64,000 bases of DNA from Leclercia sp. S52 (GCF_039727615.1 NZ_CP152474.1:3348001-3412000), one strand, 5' to 3'; numbered from the stretch's first letter, positions 52,333 through 63,935 are shown. Numbers and translations are program-made. The notes: generated from the sequence alone by a model not told the origin.

Positions 52333-54333
52333 GTGAAACAAAACGCCATACAACCCGCCAACCTCGAATTCAACGCTGAGGGTACACCTGTTTCCCGAGA
52401 TTTTGATGACGTCTACTTCTCTAATGATAACGGACTGGAAGAGACACGTTATGTTTTCCTTGATGGAAATCAGCTGAACGCCCGTTTTCCGGCGCATCCC
52501 CGCGATCTGTTCGTGGTGGCGGAGAGCGGTTTTGGCACCGGGTTGAATTTTCTAACCCTCTGGCAGGCGTTCGATCGCTTCCGTGCGGCTCACCCTGACG
52601 CTACGCTGCAAAGGTTACATTTCATCAGTTTTGAGAAATTCCCGCTGGCCGCCGGGGATCTGCGTCTGGCGCATCAGCACTGGCCGGAATTAACACCCTG
52701 GGCAGAGCAGCTCCAGGCCCAGTGGCCATTGCCCATCGCGGGCTGCCATCGCCTGCTGCTGGACGACGGGCGCGTCACCCTCGATATCTGGCTGGGTGAT
52801 ATCAACGAACTCACTGACAAACTGGATGATTCCCTCAACCAGCAGGTTGACGCCTGGTTCCTCGACGGCTTCGCTCCCGCCAAAAACCCGGACATGTGGA
52901 GCCCGGAGCTGTTTGCCGCGATGGCCCGCCTGGCGCGGCCCGGGGCTACGCTTGCTACCTTCACCTGCGCCGGATTTGTCCGCCGCGGCCTGCAGGAAGC
53001 CGGCTTCACGATGAAAAAAACCAAAGGCTTTGGCCGCAAGCGGGAAATGCTCGTCGGGGTGATGGAGCAGGATCGCCCCTCCCCTGCCCGCACGCCGTGG
53101 TTTGCCCGCACCGCCAGTGACGGGCGAGAAACCGCTGTGGTGGGCGGCGGGATCGCCAGCGCCCTGCTGTCGCTGGCGCTGCTGCGCCGCGGCTGGCAGG
53201 TGACGCTCTACTGCGCCGACGACGTCCCGGCGGCGGGTGCCTCCGGCAATCGCCAGGGTGCGCTCTACCCTCTGCTGAGCGCGCACGATGCGGCGCTGAG
53301 CCAGTTTTTCCCGACGGCGTTTACTTTCGCCCGTCGCCTGTACGATGCTCTGCCCGTCACCTTTGATCACGCCTGGTGCGGCGTTACCCAGCTTGGCTGG
53401 GATGAGAAGAGCCAGCAGAAAATTGATCATATGCTCGCTCTGGGCCTGCCCGAGCAGATCGCGGTGGCGGTCAATGCCCAACAGGTGGAAGAGAGTACTG
53501 GAGTACCGACCGGCTGCGGCGGGATCCAGTATCCGCTCGGCGGCTGGCTCTGCCCGGCGCAGCTTACCGCGGCGGTGATTGCCGAGGCGCAAACGCTCGG
53601 CCTGCAGGTGCACTACGGCCGTAAGGTGATGTCTCTGGAGCAGAGCGCCGCGCACTGGACGCTGCACTTCGCCGGGGGCGAGCACGCGCAGCACGGCAGC
53701 GTGGTGCTGGCGAACGGGCATGGCGTTAACCAGTTCAGCCAGACCGCCCCGCTGCCGGTCTATCCGGTGGGCGGTCAGGTGAGCCATATCCCGGCGGCCC
53801 CGCAGCTGAGCCAGCTGCGCCAGGTGCTGTGCTACGACGGGTATCTGACGCCGCAAAACCCGACCAACGGCCAACACTGTATCGGGGCAAGCTATCACCG
53901 CGGACAGACGGAGCCGCAGTACAGCGACGAGGATCAGCAGAACAACCGCCAGCGGTTGATCGACTGTTTACCCGAGGCTGCATGGGCGCGTGAGGTTGAC
54001 GTTAGCGCAGGTGAGGCGCGCAACGGCATTCGCTGCGCCACCCGCGATCATCTCCCGATGACCGGAGCGGTGCCGGACTACGACGCCACCCTGGCGGCGT
54101 ATCAGGATTTAGCCAACAACCAGGACCAGGCAGTGAGTGCCCCGGAATTCCGCAATCTGTTTATGCTGGGCGGACTGGGTTCACGCGGGCTCTGTACGGC
54201 ACCGCTGACGGCGGAAATACTCGCCGCGCAGATGAGCCACGAGCCGATCCCGCTGGATGCGCATACGCTGGCGGCGCTGAATCCGAACCGGTTATGGGTG
54301 AGGAAGTTGTTGAAAGGGAAGATGGTAAAGTAG
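52333..54333 (+). CDS. mnmC: MnmC, bifunctional tRNA mnm5s2U methyltransferase/FAD-dependent oxidase
   Basis: The start is GTG at 52333 ([13 protein letters not shown]), as in E. coli, giving 666 residues compared with 668; the longer upstream frame would cross the fabB operators. The N-terminal SAM methyltransferase domain (about 1-240) contains [11 protein letters not shown]. The C-terminal domain is an FAD amine oxidase with [15 protein letters not shown]. Together they complete mnm5s2U at the wobble position of tRNAs for Lys, Glu and Gln. Confidence 0.97.
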   Translation: MKQNAIQPANLEFNAEGTPVSRDFDDVYFSNDNGLEETRYVFLDGNQLNARFPAHPRDLFVVAESGFGTGLNFLTLWQAFDRFRAAHPDATLQRLHFISFEKFPLAAGDLRLAHQHWPELTPWAEQLQAQWPLPIAGCHRLLLDDGRVTLDIWLGDINELTDKLDDSLNQQVDAWFLDGFAPAKNPDMWSPELFAAMARLARPGATLATFTCAGFVRRGLQEAGFTMKKTKGFGRKREMLVGVMEQDRPSPARTPWFARTASDGRETAVVGGGIASALLSLALLRRGWQVTLYCADDVPAAGASGNRQGALYPLLSAHDAALSQFFPTAFTFARRLYDALPVTFDHAWCGVTQLGWDEKSQQKIDHMLALGLPEQIAVAVNAQQVEESTGVPTGCGGIQYPLGGWLCPAQLTAAVIAEAQTLGLQVHYGRKVMSLEQSAAHWTLHFAGGEHAQHGSVVLANGHGVNQFSQTAPLPVYPVGGQVSHIPAAPQLSQLRQVLCYDGYLTPQNPTNGQHCIGASYHRGQTEPQYSDEDQQNNRQRLIDCLPEAAWAREVDVSAGEARNGIRCATRDHLPMTGAVPDYDATLAAYQDLANNQDQAVSAPEFRNLFMLGGLGSRGLCTAPLTAEILAAQMSHEPIPLDAHTLAALNPNRLWVRKLLKGKMVK

Positions 54334-54345
54334 GTGCGGGCTGGG

Positions 54346-54369
54346 CCCCTCACCCCAGAGGGGAGAGGG
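54346..54369. repeat. CCCCTCACCCC-type palindromic repeat
   Basis: CCCTCACCCC and GGGGAGAGGG pair with one A:A mismatch around AGAG. It is related to the repeat at 34410-34444 and lies after mnmC in a convergent gap. Confidence 0.65.
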
Positions 54370-54377
54370 AATAATCC

Positions 54378-54408
54378 GTAGGCCCGGTAAGCGTAGCGCC
54401 ACCGGGCG
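54378..54408. repeat. Single REP unit between mnmC and yfcL
   Basis: One GTAGGCCCGGTAAGCG...CCACCGGGC unit of the same family as at 49675. It lies in the convergent gap, after the other palindrome. Confidence 0.85.
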
Positions 54409-54416
54409 ATACCTGA

Positions 54417-54695
54417 TTAGTTCAGGCTGGCTTTCTGAAACAAGGTTTCCCACATTCCCAGCACGAGCGACTGGTCGCGCGGAGAGAGTTCGCCCGCCAG
54501 GATGGCTTTTTCCAGGCTGCGGGACACTTCAGCGTGCACCGCCTGTGGTGAATGGTCGTCACCGGCTTCCAGCTCGGCAACGGCCAGGGTCAGGTGTCCA
54601 CGCAGATAACCGCTGGCGAACAGCTCATCGTCACTGGCGTGTTCTACCATGTCATCAATTAACGCCAGAATGCGTGATTCAAATTCTGCGATCAT
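54417..54695 (-). CDS. yfcL: YfcL family protein
   Basis: The 92-residue acidic protein equals E. coli YfcL in length. It is predicted helical and soluble, and no catalytic motif is visible. It is 13 bases after epmC in a yfcL-epmC-yfcA-mepA-aroC-prmB array, so co-transcription is likely. Function is unknown. Confidence 0.93.
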   Translation of the reverse strand: MIAEFESRILALIDDMVEHASDDELFASGYLRGHLTLAVAELEAGDDHSPQAVHAEVSRSLEKAILAGELSPRDQSLVLGMWETLFQKASLN

Positions 54696-54708
54696 CTTCT
54701 TTCCTCAG

Positions 54709-55254
54709 TTATAGATCTTCCGGCCACGGGAAGCATTCCGCCGTGATCTCCGGCGTGTGGTAATAATTCTGTAAAGCCTTGATCAAGCGTGCCGGACGTT
54801 CCGGGATGCCCTTCTCAAGATACTCCATCACCTGCGCGTGAACGCGGCGCTGGAAGACAATACGGTCTGGCTCGAAGTCGCCTTCGAGGTTGTCACAGCT
54901 GACGTTGAACGGGAATCCTGCCGCCACGCAGAACAGCCACTCCAGCGCCTGGGGTTTCACTTCCACATCTTCAAACTGTCCCTGGGTCGCCGCGTCACGC
55001 CCGTCCGGGCAGTACCAGTAGCCAAAGTCCACCAGCTCGCGGCGCGCTTTTCCGGCAATACACCAGTGCGATATTTCATGCAAACCGCTGGCATAAAAGC
55101 CGTGTGCGAAGACGATCCGGTTATACGGAAGCTCAGCATCTGCAGGAAGATAGATCGGTTCGTCGTCGCCTTTAATCAGACGGGTATTAAAATCATCAGC
55201 AAAACAGCCGTCGAATATCTCGATCAGCTGTTCATATTTATGCGTACTGTTCAT
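54709..55254 (-). CDS. epmC: EpmC, elongation factor P hydroxylase
   Basis: The 181-residue protein is one residue shorter than E. coli EpmC (YfcM), which hydroxylates the beta-lysylated lysine of EF-P. The probable metal site HEISHW, an H-E-x-x-H motif near residues 57-62, is visible, and the C-terminal PARLIKALQNYYH is conserved. It follows yfcA with a one-base overlap. Confidence 0.95.
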   Translation of the reverse strand: MNSTHKYEQLIEIFDGCFADDFNTRLIKGDDEPIYLPADAELPYNRIVFAHGFYASGLHEISHWCIAGKARRELVDFGYWYCPDGRDAATQGQFEDVEVKPQALEWLFCVAAGFPFNVSCDNLEGDFEPDRIVFQRRVHAQVMEYLEKGIPERPARLIKALQNYYHTPEITAECFPWPEDL

Positions 55255-56066
55255 TAGTTCATCCCCAACCAGTGGAGGATCTCCTGTCCGTGGCTGTCAT
55301 AAAGAAGTTTGGCACTCATGACGGCCGAGACAATGACAATCATCGGACGGATGAGCTGTTGCCCTTTGCTTAATACCAGGCGCGATCCTACCCGTGCGCC
55401 CAGAAACTGCCCGGCCATCATCACAAAGCCGGTCGCCCAGATCACCTTCCCGCCGATGATAAACAGCAGCAGGCCACCCAGGTTAGAGGTAGCGTTCAGT
55501 ACCTTAGCGTGGGCGGTGGATTTGGCGAGGTTAAACCCGGCCAGGGTGACAAACGCCAGAGCGTAAAACGATCCGGCGCCGGGGCCGAAAAAGCCATCAT
55601 AGAAGCCGACGCAGCCGCCGGCGATCAGGGCAAAAGGCAGTCCGTGCAGGCGGCGCTGACGATCCTCTTCCCCGAGCTTCGGCATCAGCAAAAAGTAGAG
55701 GCCAATACAGATGACGAGGATCGGCAAAATCTGGCGCAATACGTCGGACTGCACGTGCTGAACCAGCAGCGCGCCGCTGGTCGACCCGATAAAGGTCATC
55801 AGGATATTGAGCTTCTGATCGGCCAGGCTCACCACCTTGCGGCGGATAAAATAGATCGATGCGGATAACGACCCGCCGCAGGCCTGCAGCTTGTTGGTCG
55901 CCAGCGCCTGGGCCGGGCTCATCCCCGCCGCCAGCAGCGCCGGAACGGTGAGCAATCCACCGCCGCCGGCCAGGGCATCAATAAAACCGGCCAGCATGGC
56001 GATAAAAAACAGCGCCACCAGCAGCAGCGGCGACACCATAAACAACTCAGTAAATTGGTCCATCAC
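55254..56066 (-). CDS. yfcA: YfcA, TSUP-family membrane transporter
   Basis: The 270-residue protein has eight or so membrane helices and the TSUP (TauE/SafE) repeats, including [19 protein letters not shown] and [15 protein letters not shown]. coli YfcA has 269 residues. The family exports or imports sulfur-containing organic anions, but the substrate of YfcA is unknown. It overlaps mepA by four bases (ATGA). Confidence 0.95.
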   Translation of the reverse strand: MMDQFTELFMVSPLLLVALFFIAMLAGFIDALAGGGGLLTVPALLAAGMSPAQALATNKLQACGGSLSASIYFIRRKVVSLADQKLNILMTFIGSTSGALLVQHVQSDVLRQILPILVICIGLYFLLMPKLGEEDRQRRLHGLPFALIAGGCVGFYDGFFGPGAGSFYALAFVTLAGFNLAKSTAHAKVLNATSNLGGLLLFIIGGKVIWATGFVMMAGQFLGARVGSRLVLSKGQQLIRPMIVIVSAVMSAKLLYDSHGQEILHWLGMN

Positions 56067-56884
56067 AGGGCATGTTCATCCAGTAGCGCCTGGCAGGAAG
56101 GCGGCAACGGAGGCGGTGTCTTCTTCTCAGGCTTAGGTCCAGGTTTCGCTGGCTCAAACCAGCTTTGTAATTCCGCGCCGCAGCCATCGCCTGGCGGTGG
56201 TAACGGTTGATCTTCACACTCGAGGCTGTTCGCCGGGCAGCGCAGACGCACGTGCATATGCGCACGGTGCTGGAACCAGGGTCGCACTTTGCGCAGCCAG
56301 TCGCGGTCGGTGCCGGCATCCTGGCAGAGCTGCTGCTTGATGGCCGGGTTGACGAAGATGCGCGTGACGTCGTTATCTTTCGCCGCCAGCTTGATCATGC
56401 TGGAGACGTCCTGCGACCAGAGCGACGGCACCACGCGCTTGCCATCGCTGGCGACCAGATCGAGCGCCTGCGGCTTCAGCAGCTGGGACGACGACCAGCG
56501 GGTTTTCGGCAGCTGGAGGAAGATGTCGACATCCAGCCCGGTCTGATGGCTGGCGTGGCCGCCGTTGAAGCGGCCGCCTGCCGGCATCCCCATATCGCCA
56601 ATCAGCATCGTGCCCAGCCCCAGGTTATGCACCTGATTGCCCAGCCGCTGAATAAACAGCACCAGATCCGGGTGACCAAAGTAGCGGCGTTGATCGGTGC
56701 GCATCACCTGATAAGTGGTGGACTGCTGCGGCAGCGCCTCGGCGCCGACGATGCAGCCATTCGAGAACGCGCCAATCGACTGGGCGCTTCCCGCTACCGG
56801 GTGGGTGATTTTCTGCCACGGCGTTGCCGCCAGCGAGGCCCCGCTAGCGAGCAGTGCCAGCAGAGCAATTGCGGTTTTTTTCAT
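56063..56884 (-). CDS. mepA: MepA, penicillin-insensitive murein endopeptidase
   Basis: The start at 56884 ([19 protein letters not shown]) gives 273 residues and a clear signal peptide of about 19 residues ending SLA; E. coli MepA has 274. This LAS-type zinc metalloprotease cleaves D-Ala-meso-DAP cross-links. The zinc ligands lie in [13 protein letters not shown] and the HMHVRL motif. A proline-rich C-terminal tail ([16 protein letters not shown]) matches E. coli. It is two bases after aroC. Confidence 0.97.
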   Translation of the reverse strand: MKKTAIALLALLASGASLAATPWQKITHPVAGSAQSIGAFSNGCIVGAEALPQQSTTYQVMRTDQRRYFGHPDLVLFIQRLGNQVHNLGLGTMLIGDMGMPAGGRFNGGHASHQTGLDVDIFLQLPKTRWSSSQLLKPQALDLVASDGKRVVPSLWSQDVSSMIKLAAKDNDVTRIFVNPAIKQQLCQDAGTDRDWLRKVRPWFQHRAHMHVRLRCPANSLECEDQPLPPPGDGCGAELQSWFEPAKPGPKPEKKTPPPLPPSCQALLDEHAL

Positions 56885-56886
56885 GG

Positions 56887-57972
56887 TTACCAGCGTGGAA
56901 GTGGGGTCGTCACATCCGCATTCTGCGCGCGCTGGCGCAGGAAGTGATCCATCAGCACGATCGCCAGCATCGCTTCTGCGATCGGCACCGCGCGGATCCC
57001 GACGCACGGATCGTGACGCCCTTTGGTGATCATCTCAACTTCTTCGCCCGCGCGGTTCAGGGTGCGCCCCGGTACGGTGATGCTGGAGGTCGGTTTCAGC
57101 GCAATATGGGTGACAATCTGCTGCCCGCTGCTGATACCGCCGAGCACGCCGCCCGCGTGGTTGCTCTGGAAGCCCTCTTTCGTAATTTCATCGCGGTTCT
57201 GGCTGCCGCGCAGGGCCACAACGTCAAAACCATCGCCAATCTCCACCCCTTTCACCGCGTTGATGCTCATCATCGCATGGGCGATGTCGGCGTCGAGGCG
57301 GTCAAAGACCGGCTCACCCCAGCCCGGCGGTACGCCGTCAGCCACGACCGTGACTTTGGCACCGATGGAGTCGCCCTCTTTCTTCAGGCCGCGCATCAGT
57401 TCGTCCAGCGCCTCCAGCTTCGAGGCATCCGCGCAGAAGAACGGATTTTGTTCAACCTGATCCCAGTCTGCGATCGCCAGTGGGATATCGCCCATCTGGG
57501 TCAGACAGCCGCGAATGACGATGCCAAATTTCTGCGCCAGGTATTTTTTAGCGATAGCGCCTGCGGCAACGCGCATGGCGGTTTCACGGGCGGAGGAGCG
57601 TCCGCCGCCGCGATAGTCGCGAAAACCGTATTTTTGCTCGTAGGTGTAGTCGGCGTGGCCCGGACGGAACACGTCCTTGATGGCGCCGTAGTCCTGCGAA
57701 CGCTGATCGGTGTTCTCAATCAGCAGACCAATGCTGGTGCCGGTGGTGCGCCCTTCAAAGACGCCTGACAGGATTTTGACCTGATCCGGCTCGCGGCGCT
57801 GGGTGGTGTAGCGCGATGTCCCAGGGCGACGTCTGTCGAGATCGTGTTGTAAATCGGCCTCAGTCAGTTCGATGCCTGGCGGTACGCCATCAACGATGCA
57901 ACCCAGCGCCAGACCATGCGACTCACCAAAGGTGGTCACGCGGAATAATTGTCCAATACTGTTTCCTGCCAT
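56887..57972 (-). CDS. aroC: AroC, chorismate synthase
   Basis: From the ATG at 57972 the protein has 361 residues, exactly as in E. coli; a GTG one codon upstream is also open. It converts EPSP to chorismate with reduced FMN. Signature segments [27 protein letters not shown] and [19 protein letters not shown] are present. It belongs to the prmB-aroC-mepA array. Confidence 0.98.
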   Translation of the reverse strand: MAGNSIGQLFRVTTFGESHGLALGCIVDGVPPGIELTEADLQHDLDRRRPGTSRYTTQRREPDQVKILSGVFEGRTTGTSIGLLIENTDQRSQDYGAIKDVFRPGHADYTYEQKYGFRDYRGGGRSSARETAMRVAAGAIAKKYLAQKFGIVIRGCLTQMGDIPLAIADWDQVEQNPFFCADASKLEALDELMRGLKKEGDSIGAKVTVVADGVPPGWGEPVFDRLDADIAHAMMSINAVKGVEIGDGFDVVALRGSQNRDEITKEGFQSNHAGGVLGGISSGQQIVTHIALKPTSSITVPGRTLNRAGEEVEMITKGRHDPCVGIRAVPIAEAMLAIVLMDHFLRQRAQNADVTTPLPRW

Positions 57973-58027
57973 CACGGCTCCGTTTTCGTTGTTCTGTGTT
58001 TGAGCTTTCTGTGTTTGCGCAATGTGA

Positions 58028-58045
58028 AACGGGCCGAAGCCCGTT
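58028..58045 (-). other. Hairpin between prmB and aroC
   Basis: A seven-base stem (AACGGGC / GCCCGTT) with a CGAA tetraloop lies just after prmB. Only three T follow in the minus direction, so it is probably a partial terminator or processing site. Confidence 0.55.
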
Positions 58046-58048
58046 GGA

Positions 58049-58981
58049 TTAATCTTTGTAGATGCTGAAGTGTTCGCGCGCGGCGAGAAGCTGCGCTTTG
58101 GTCAGCATGAAGACGCCGTCGCCACCGTTGTCGAACTCGAGCCAGGTGAACGGCACATCCGGATATTGCTCCATCAGATGTACCATGCTGTTACCCACTT
58201 CACAAATCAGAATGCCGTCATCGGTCAGATAATCCGGCGCGCAGGCCAGGATGCGACGGGTCAGCTTCAGACCGTCGGAGCCGGACGCCAGACCCAGTTC
58301 AGGTTCGTGGCGATATTCGTTCGGCAGGTCGGACATATCTTCTGCATCAACGTATGGCGGGTTGGTGACGATCAGGTCGTACTGCACTTTCGGCAAATCG
58401 CGGAACAGATCGGAACGGATCGGCGTCACGTGATGGATCAGGCCGTGCTCTTCAATATTGTGTTCCGCTACCGCCAGCGCATCCGGGGAGATGTCGACGG
58501 CGTCCACTTCCGCATCCGGGAAGGAGTAGGCGCAGGCAATGGCGATGCAGGCGCTGCCGGTACACATATCCAGAATGTGCTCTGGCTGATGGTCAATCAG
58601 ACCGGCGAAATGGTTGTTGATCAGTTCACCGATCGGCGAGCGCGGCACCAGCACGCGTTCATCGACAAAGAACTCATGGCCGCAGAACCAGGCTTTATTG
58701 GTGAGGTAGGCCACCGGGATACGTTCGTTAACACGGCGGATCACGCGCTCAACGATGCGGTGTTTCTCGCTGGAGGTCAGACGCGCTGAGCGCATGTCTT
58801 CCGGGATATCCAGCGGCAGATAGAGGGACGGCAGGACCAGCTGCACCGCCTCGTCCCACGGGTTATCGGTGCCGTGACCGTACCAGATATTGGCCGCGCT
58901 GAAACGGCTGACCGCCCAACGCAACATGTCCTGAATGGTTTGCAGCTCATTCACCGCTTCATCGACAAAAATTTTATCCAT
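58049..58981 (-). CDS. prmB: PrmB, ribosomal protein L3 glutamine methyltransferase
   Basis: The start at 58981 ([10 protein letters not shown]) gives 310 residues, the E. coli length; a longer frame upstream lacks homology and would overlap smrB. It methylates Gln150 of ribosomal protein uL3. The NPPY catalytic motif is at residues 207-210. The SAM loop reads [11 protein letters not shown] (138-148), with Ala where E. coli has Gly at position 144. Confidence 0.97.
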   Translation of the reverse strand: MDKIFVDEAVNELQTIQDMLRWAVSRFSAANIWYGHGTDNPWDEAVQLVLPSLYLPLDIPEDMRSARLTSSEKHRIVERVIRRVNERIPVAYLTNKAWFCGHEFFVDERVLVPRSPIGELINNHFAGLIDHQPEHILDMCTGSACIAIACAYSFPDAEVDAVDISPDALAVAEHNIEEHGLIHHVTPIRSDLFRDLPKVQYDLIVTNPPYVDAEDMSDLPNEYRHEPELGLASGSDGLKLTRRILACAPDYLTDDGILICEVGNSMVHLMEQYPDVPFTWLEFDNGGDGVFMLTKAQLLAAREHFSIYKD

Positions 58982-59138
58982 TATATTCTCCAGGGCATGC
59001 TCGCTAAATTTTCGGCGGCTAGTGTGCCACGAAGACGGCGATAAATCAGCACTGTCGCTAACGCCTTGCGGGTAAAAAATGCGTTTTGCCGTGCGGCTAG
59101 TCAGGTACACTGTCGGAAATAAGAGATGAGACGGACCC

Positions 59139-59690
59139 ATGAAAAAGAAAACATCGCTGAGCGAGGAGGATCAAACGCTGTTTCGTCAGCTGATGACCGG
59201 CACGCGTAAAATCAAACAGGACACCATCGTCCACCCTCCGTTACGCAAAAAAGTGAGTGAAGTTCCGGTAAAACGGTTGATTCAGGAGCAGGCCGATGCC
59301 AGCCACTATTTTTCCGATGAGTTCCAGCCGCTGCTGAACACCGAGGGCGCGGTAAAGTACGTGCGCGCGGACGTCAGCCATTTCGAGCTGAAAAAATTAC
59401 GTCGTGGGGATTATTCGCCGGAGCTGTTTCTCGATCTGCACGGGTTAACCCAAATGCAGGCCAAACAGGAGCTGGGCGCGCTGATTGCGGCCTGCCGCCG
59501 GGAACATCTGTTCTGCGCCTGCGTGATGCACGGCCACGGAAAGCATATCCTCAAGCAGCAAACCCCGTTGTGGCTTGCCCAGCATCCGCACGTGATGGCT
59601 TTTCATCAGGCACCCAAAGAGTACGGCGGCGATGCCGCTTTGCTGGTGCTGATTGAAGTAGAAGAGTGGCAACCGCCTGAGCTGCCCTGA
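59139..59690 (+). CDS. smrB: SmrB, Smr-domain ribosome rescue endonuclease
   Basis: The 183-residue protein equals E. coli SmrB, which cuts mRNA at collided ribosomes. The Smr domain occupies the C-terminal half, with the signature [12 protein letters not shown] (DLHG) and [13 protein letters not shown] basic N-terminal extension is suited to ribosome binding. It is divergent from prmB and converges on sixA. Confidence 0.97.
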   Translation: MKKKTSLSEEDQTLFRQLMTGTRKIKQDTIVHPPLRKKVSEVPVKRLIQEQADASHYFSDEFQPLLNTEGAVKYVRADVSHFELKKLRRGDYSPELFLDLHGLTQMQAKQELGALIAACRREHLFCACVMHGHGKHILKQQTPLWLAQHPHVMAFHQAPKEYGGDAALLVLIEVEEWQPPELP

Positions 59691-59694
59691 CAGG

Positions 59695-59722
59695 CAGGCG
59701 GGTGGCTGAGGCTACCCGCCTG
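59695..59722. terminator. Hairpin between smrB and sixA
   Basis: A nine-base stem (CAGGCGGGT / ACCCGCCTG) encloses a GGCTGAGGCT loop in the convergent gap. There is no U-run, so it is a weak terminator or a 3'-end protector. Confidence 0.5.
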
Positions 59723-59735
59723 GATGTGGTTTACG

Positions 59736-60221
59736 TCAGATAGCTTTCGCCATCTTCAGATTGCAGGGGCTCATCTGCCAGTTGAACACACCGACACCCT
59801 TTTCATCGAGGGTAACGTTGGCAATGGCGGAGGTGCTGAACATCGGCGGCGTTTCGCCCGGGCAGAGTTCAGACACCAGGTAGCCGACTAACGGCAGATG
59901 GGAAATCACCAGCGCAGAGGCGACGCCTTCATTGCATAGCACCTGAAGATAGCCACTGACCAGCCCCACATCGCCACAGGGGGTAAGCTCGGGCAGAACA
60001 TCGACGCCGGCAGGCAGGTTCATACACTCCCCTACCACTTCCAGTGTCTGTTCAGCTCGCAGGAACGGGCTGACGAGGACACGTTCAATATCCACTTTTT
60101 GCCCTTTCAACCAGGTTGCCATTTGACGGGACTCGTCACAGCCGCAAGGCGTCAGAGGACGAACAGAGTCACTGGCAGCATCGAGTGCCGCGTCACCGTG
60201 ACGCATGATAAAAACTTGCAT
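59736..60221 (-). CDS. sixA: SixA, phosphohistidine phosphatase
   Basis: The 161-residue protein equals E. coli SixA. It is a single histidine-phosphatase domain with the RHG motif at residues 7-9 (nucleophile H8) and the second histidine in LVISHLPLVGY. E. coli SixA dephosphorylates ArcB and the nitrogen PTS protein NPr. The 210 bases between it and fadJ show no further gene. Confidence 0.97.
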   Translation of the reverse strand: MQVFIMRHGDAALDAASDSVRPLTPCGCDESRQMATWLKGQKVDIERVLVSPFLRAEQTLEVVGECMNLPAGVDVLPELTPCGDVGLVSGYLQVLCNEGVASALVISHLPLVGYLVSELCPGETPPMFSTSAIANVTLDEKGVGVFNWQMSPCNLKMAKAI

Positions 60222-60431
60222 ATTGCACCGCTTTTGTTGACCAGGATCACCGGCGTTAACACCCCGCGTGAACTCATCACGAGGTAGAAAACCCGATGGC
60301 CGGGCATTGTGCCTGATCCATCCGTTGAATGAAACGCTGTTTTTTACCTCAACGGCGTAAGTATAGTCAATGTCTGTTTACAAATTAGACAAGACCAGAC
60401 CCTTCAACGGCGGATTTACTCTTATTTGACC

Positions 60432-62579
60432 TTAATTTACCGGGTCAGTTTCCTTTGCTGGCCAAAATCGCAGCCCCTGATCCGCCATCTGCAATAATGT
60501 GTCACACGGTGTAAACCGCGGCCCATATTGCACAGCCAGTCGTTGTAAAATCGCAACAACTTCACCCGCGCCAATGCTATCCATATAGCGGAACGGGCCA
60601 CCCAGGAAAGGTGGAAAACCGATGCCAAACACCGCGCCAATATCGCCGTCGCGCGCGTTTCGAATTACCTGCTCACCAAAGCAGCGCGCCGCCTCGTTGA
60701 GCATCATCATGACGCAGCGTTCTGCACACTGTGTCGCGGAGAGTTTGCCCTCGCCGGTGGGTTTAATAAGCCCATAAATCGCCGGGTCTACCTGCTTCTT
60801 GCTTTTACGCCCTTTTGGATCGTAAAGATAGAAACCGCGTCCATTTTTTCTGCCTTTGCGATCGTCATTCAAGATTGCGGAAACAATGTTTGCAGGGGCG
60901 CTAAATCGTTCCCCGTAAGCACTTTCCAGCACAGGTATAATTTTAGTGCCGGTGTCGATTCCCACCTCATCCAAAAGTTGGATTGGGCCGACCGGGAAAC
61001 CAAACTTCACCAGCGCATTATCAATGTGATCTACCTTCTCCCCTTCGGTCAGCAGGCGCATGGCTTCATTGATATAAGGTGCCAGGATGCGGTTGACGTA
61101 GAACCCGGCCTTATCGGCCACCACCACCGGCGTTTTGCCCTGCATTTTTGCCAGTTTTACAATGGTGGCAACGGTCTGCGGACTGGTGCTGGCGTGAGGG
61201 ATCACCTCCACCAGCGGCATTTTTTCAACCGGACTAAAGAAATGCAGCCCAATCACCTGTTCAGGACGTGCGGCCTGCGCCGCAATATCGCCAATGGGCA
61301 GCGACGAGGTGTTGGAGGCAAAGATGGTGTGCGGCGCGCAGTGCGCTTCGACCTCGGCCACCATCTGCTGTTTCAACGTCAGATCTTCGAATACCGCCTC
61401 AATCACCACATCGCGATGGCGGAAGCCGCTGTAATCCGTGGTACCGGAGATCAGCGCCAGCTGGCGGTCGCGCTCACTGGCTTTGATATGGCGGCGTTTG
61501 ACCTTCTTATCAAGCAGCTGCCAGCTGTACTGCAGGGCGTGGTTGATCCCTTGCGGATTGATGTCTTTGATCCGCACCGGTAATTTGCCTTTGCTGGCGC
61601 TCACGAAGGCGATACCGCCTCCCATCAGCCCGCCACCCAGCACGCCGATGGCGTCGAGCGGCGCAGGTTCGGCCTCGCTGCCGGGATCTTTTTTGACCTC
61701 GGTGCTGGCAAAAAAGAGGCTGCGCAGCGCCTGGGACTGCGGGGTCATCGCCAGCTCGCCAAAGGCTTTGGCTTCTGCGGCATAGCCGCTGCTGCTGCCC
61801 TGGGTCAGACCGGTATGGATAACCTCGAGGATGCGTTTTGCCGCCGGGTAATTCCCCTGGGTTTTTTGTTCGGTTTTGTTCGCCACCATTTTGAACAGCA
61901 GCGTACGGCCCAGCGGCCCTGCCAGCACGCGCTCGCGCACCGGTAACTGACGGCCGGCCGGTTTGTCTTTCAGTGCCAGCGCCACTGCGGCCTCCAGCAG
62001 GATGGCATGCGGAACCACCTCATCCACCAGCCCGACCTTCAGGGCCTGGCGTGGACGCAGCTGTTTGCCGGTGAGGATCATCTCCAGCGCCGTGCTGACG
62101 CCCACCAGCCGCGGCAGACGCTGGGTGCCGCCCGAGCCGGGCAACAAGCCGAGCTGTACTTCCGGCAGGCCCAGCACCGTTTTGCCGTCGTCGGTACAAA
62201 TTCGTCCGTGGCAGGCCAGCGCCAGCTCCAGACCACCGCCGAGGCAGGCGCCGTGGATCGCCGCAATCACCGGGATCGGCAGGGCATGAATTTCGGCCAT
62301 GATCTGCTGCCCCTGACGGGCCAGCGCTTCCGCTTCCTGGGCGCTGTTGGCGCGGGCGATCATGTTGATATCGGCCCCGGCAATAAAGTTGTCCGGTTTG
62401 GCCGAGATAAACACCAGCCCGCGCAGGGCTTTGTTTTCGCGCACCTGCTTCAGGATCGCACGGACCTGACCGCCAAACTCGGCTTTCAGGGTATTCATCT
62501 TTTCGTCTGGCGCATCGATGGTCACCACCGCCACGTTGTCCGGACGCACATTAAGGGTAAACGCCGTTGTCATCTCCAT
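60432..62579 (-). CDS. fadJ: FadJ, anaerobic fatty-acid oxidation multifunctional alpha subunit
   Basis: The 715-residue protein is one residue longer than E. coli FadJ. The N-terminal crotonase domain (about 1-190, with [20 protein letters not shown] and [14 protein letters not shown]) is an enoyl-CoA hydratase/epimerase. The C-terminal domains form a 3-hydroxyacyl-CoA dehydrogenase with NAD loop [11 protein letters not shown]. Its start codon overlaps the fadI stop by one base. With FadI it forms the beta-oxidation complex used mainly anaerobically. Confidence 0.97.
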   Translation of the reverse strand: MEMTTAFTLNVRPDNVAVVTIDAPDEKMNTLKAEFGGQVRAILKQVRENKALRGLVFISAKPDNFIAGADINMIARANSAQEAEALARQGQQIMAEIHALPIPVIAAIHGACLGGGLELALACHGRICTDDGKTVLGLPEVQLGLLPGSGGTQRLPRLVGVSTALEMILTGKQLRPRQALKVGLVDEVVPHAILLEAAVALALKDKPAGRQLPVRERVLAGPLGRTLLFKMVANKTEQKTQGNYPAAKRILEVIHTGLTQGSSSGYAAEAKAFGELAMTPQSQALRSLFFASTEVKKDPGSEAEPAPLDAIGVLGGGLMGGGIAFVSASKGKLPVRIKDINPQGINHALQYSWQLLDKKVKRRHIKASERDRQLALISGTTDYSGFRHRDVVIEAVFEDLTLKQQMVAEVEAHCAPHTIFASNTSSLPIGDIAAQAARPEQVIGLHFFSPVEKMPLVEVIPHASTSPQTVATIVKLAKMQGKTPVVVADKAGFYVNRILAPYINEAMRLLTEGEKVDHIDNALVKFGFPVGPIQLLDEVGIDTGTKIIPVLESAYGERFSAPANIVSAILNDDRKGRKNGRGFYLYDPKGRKSKKQVDPAIYGLIKPTGEGKLSATQCAERCVMMMLNEAARCFGEQVIRNARDGDIGAVFGIGFPPFLGGPFRYMDSIGAGEVVAILQRLAVQYGPRFTPCDTLLQMADQGLRFWPAKETDPVN

Positions 62580-63889
62580 TATTCTGCCTCCAGAACCATT
62601 GCGGCGCCCAGGCCACCCGCCGCGCAGGCGGTAACCAGGCCAAACCCACCGCCGCGACGGCGCAACTCATGCAGCGTCTGGGTGATCATCCTCGCCCCGG
62701 TCGCCGCAAAGGGGTGCCCGTAGGCAATGGAGCCCCCCAGCACGTTAAATTTACTTTCATCGACCTCGCCCGTAGCGTGGGCGCGTCCTAACACATCCCG
62801 GGCAAAACGATCGCTTGCCAGCAGCTGCAGGTTGGCCAGGGTCTGGGCGGCAAAGGCTTCATGCATGTCGATCAGCGTCAGATCGTTCATGGTGAGCCCG
62901 GCACGCTCCAGCGCCAGCGGCGTGGACCAGGCCGGTCCCAGCAGCATGTCCTGCCAGACATCAATGGCGGTAAAGGCATAGCTGCGCAGATAGCCGAGCG
63001 GGATCAGCCCCAGCTCTCTGGCGCGGGATTCGGTCATCAGGATCACCGCCGCCGCGCCATCGGTTAACGGCGTGCTGTTGGCGGCGGTCACGGTGCCGTG
63101 CTTACGGTCGAAGGCCGGACGCAGTTTCGCGTAATCGGCCAGCGTGGACGTGCCGCGAATATTATTATCTTCGCTCAGCGGCTCGCGGTAAGGCGGGGTG
63201 TAGGCGGTCATCACCTCGTTCGCCAGCTTGCCTTCCGCCCAGGCCTGAGCGGCACGCTGATGCGAGCGGTGCGCCAGGGCATCCTGCTGTTCGCGGGTAA
63301 TGCCGTAGGTCTTCGCCATCTGTTCGGCGGTATCGCCCATCCGCAGGCCGGTGGAGTATTCCGCAACCGCAGGCGGCACGGGGAGGAGATCGCGCAAACG
63401 CAGGCGCGAGAAGAGGGATAAACGCTGCCCGGTGGTGCGGGCCTTATTGACATCCACCAGCACGCGGGCAAGCTTTTTGCTGACGCCGATCGGCAGGACA
63501 GACGAGGAGTCCGCGCCGCCAGCGATGCCGGCACGAATGGTGCCCGTGATCAGGCTTTCTGCGACGTTCGCCACCGCCTGAAAGCTGGTGGCGCAGGCGC
63601 GGCTGACGCTGTAGGCGTCGGTGTGGACGTTCATGCCAGTGCCCAGCACGATCTCACGGGCGATATTGGGCGCTTCCGGCATTTGCACCACCTGGCCGAA
63701 GACCAACTGTTCAATCACCTCAGGAGGTATTTCGCTGCGAGCCAGCAACTCCCCCACCACCATTTTTCCCAGATCGACGGCAGGTATGCCATGAAACGCC
63801 GTCGCCTGACGGGCAAATGGCGTACGTAATCCACTGACAATGGCAATGCGATCGCCCTGACGGGTGATTAGCGGTAATGCCTGACTCAT
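62579..63889 (-). CDS. fadI: FadI, anaerobic 3-ketoacyl-CoA thiolase
   Basis: The start at 63889 ([14 protein letters not shown]), with GGGGAG upstream, gives 436 residues, as in E. coli. It is the thiolase beta subunit of the FadIJ complex. The nucleophilic cysteine is C99 in [18 protein letters not shown] and the C-terminal [12 protein letters not shown] motif contribute the other catalytic His and Cys. It is the first gene of fadIJ, with a FadR operator 30 bases upstream. Confidence 0.97.
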   Translation of the reverse strand: MSQALPLITRQGDRIAIVSGLRTPFARQATAFHGIPAVDLGKMVVGELLARSEIPPEVIEQLVFGQVVQMPEAPNIAREIVLGTGMNVHTDAYSVSRACATSFQAVANVAESLITGTIRAGIAGGADSSSVLPIGVSKKLARVLVDVNKARTTGQRLSLFSRLRLRDLLPVPPAVAEYSTGLRMGDTAEQMAKTYGITREQQDALAHRSHQRAAQAWAEGKLANEVMTAYTPPYREPLSEDNNIRGTSTLADYAKLRPAFDRKHGTVTAANSTPLTDGAAAVILMTESRARELGLIPLGYLRSYAFTAIDVWQDMLLGPAWSTPLALERAGLTMNDLTLIDMHEAFAAQTLANLQLLASDRFARDVLGRAHATGEVDESKFNVLGGSIAYGHPFAATGARMITQTLHELRRRGGGFGLVTACAAGGLGAAMVLEAE

Positions 63890-63918
63890 AACGCTCCCCT
63901 GTGAATAACAAATGCGCA

Positions 63919-63935
63919 AAGTGGTCTGACCTGAT
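63919..63935. promoter_or_regulatory. FadR operator upstream of fadI
   Basis: AAGTGGTCTGACCTGAT closely matches the FadR consensus AACTGGTCNGACCTGTT, with the central GGTCTGACC core perfect. It lies 30-46 bases before the fadI ATG. FadR represses fadIJ in E. coli until long-chain acyl-CoA accumulates. Confidence 0.8.

Noticed and set aside
52690..53898. A 402-codon open frame antisense to mnmC
   Set aside because: MnmC is complete and conserved on the plus strand. The antisense frame has the Arg/His/Ala-rich composition of a shadow frame.
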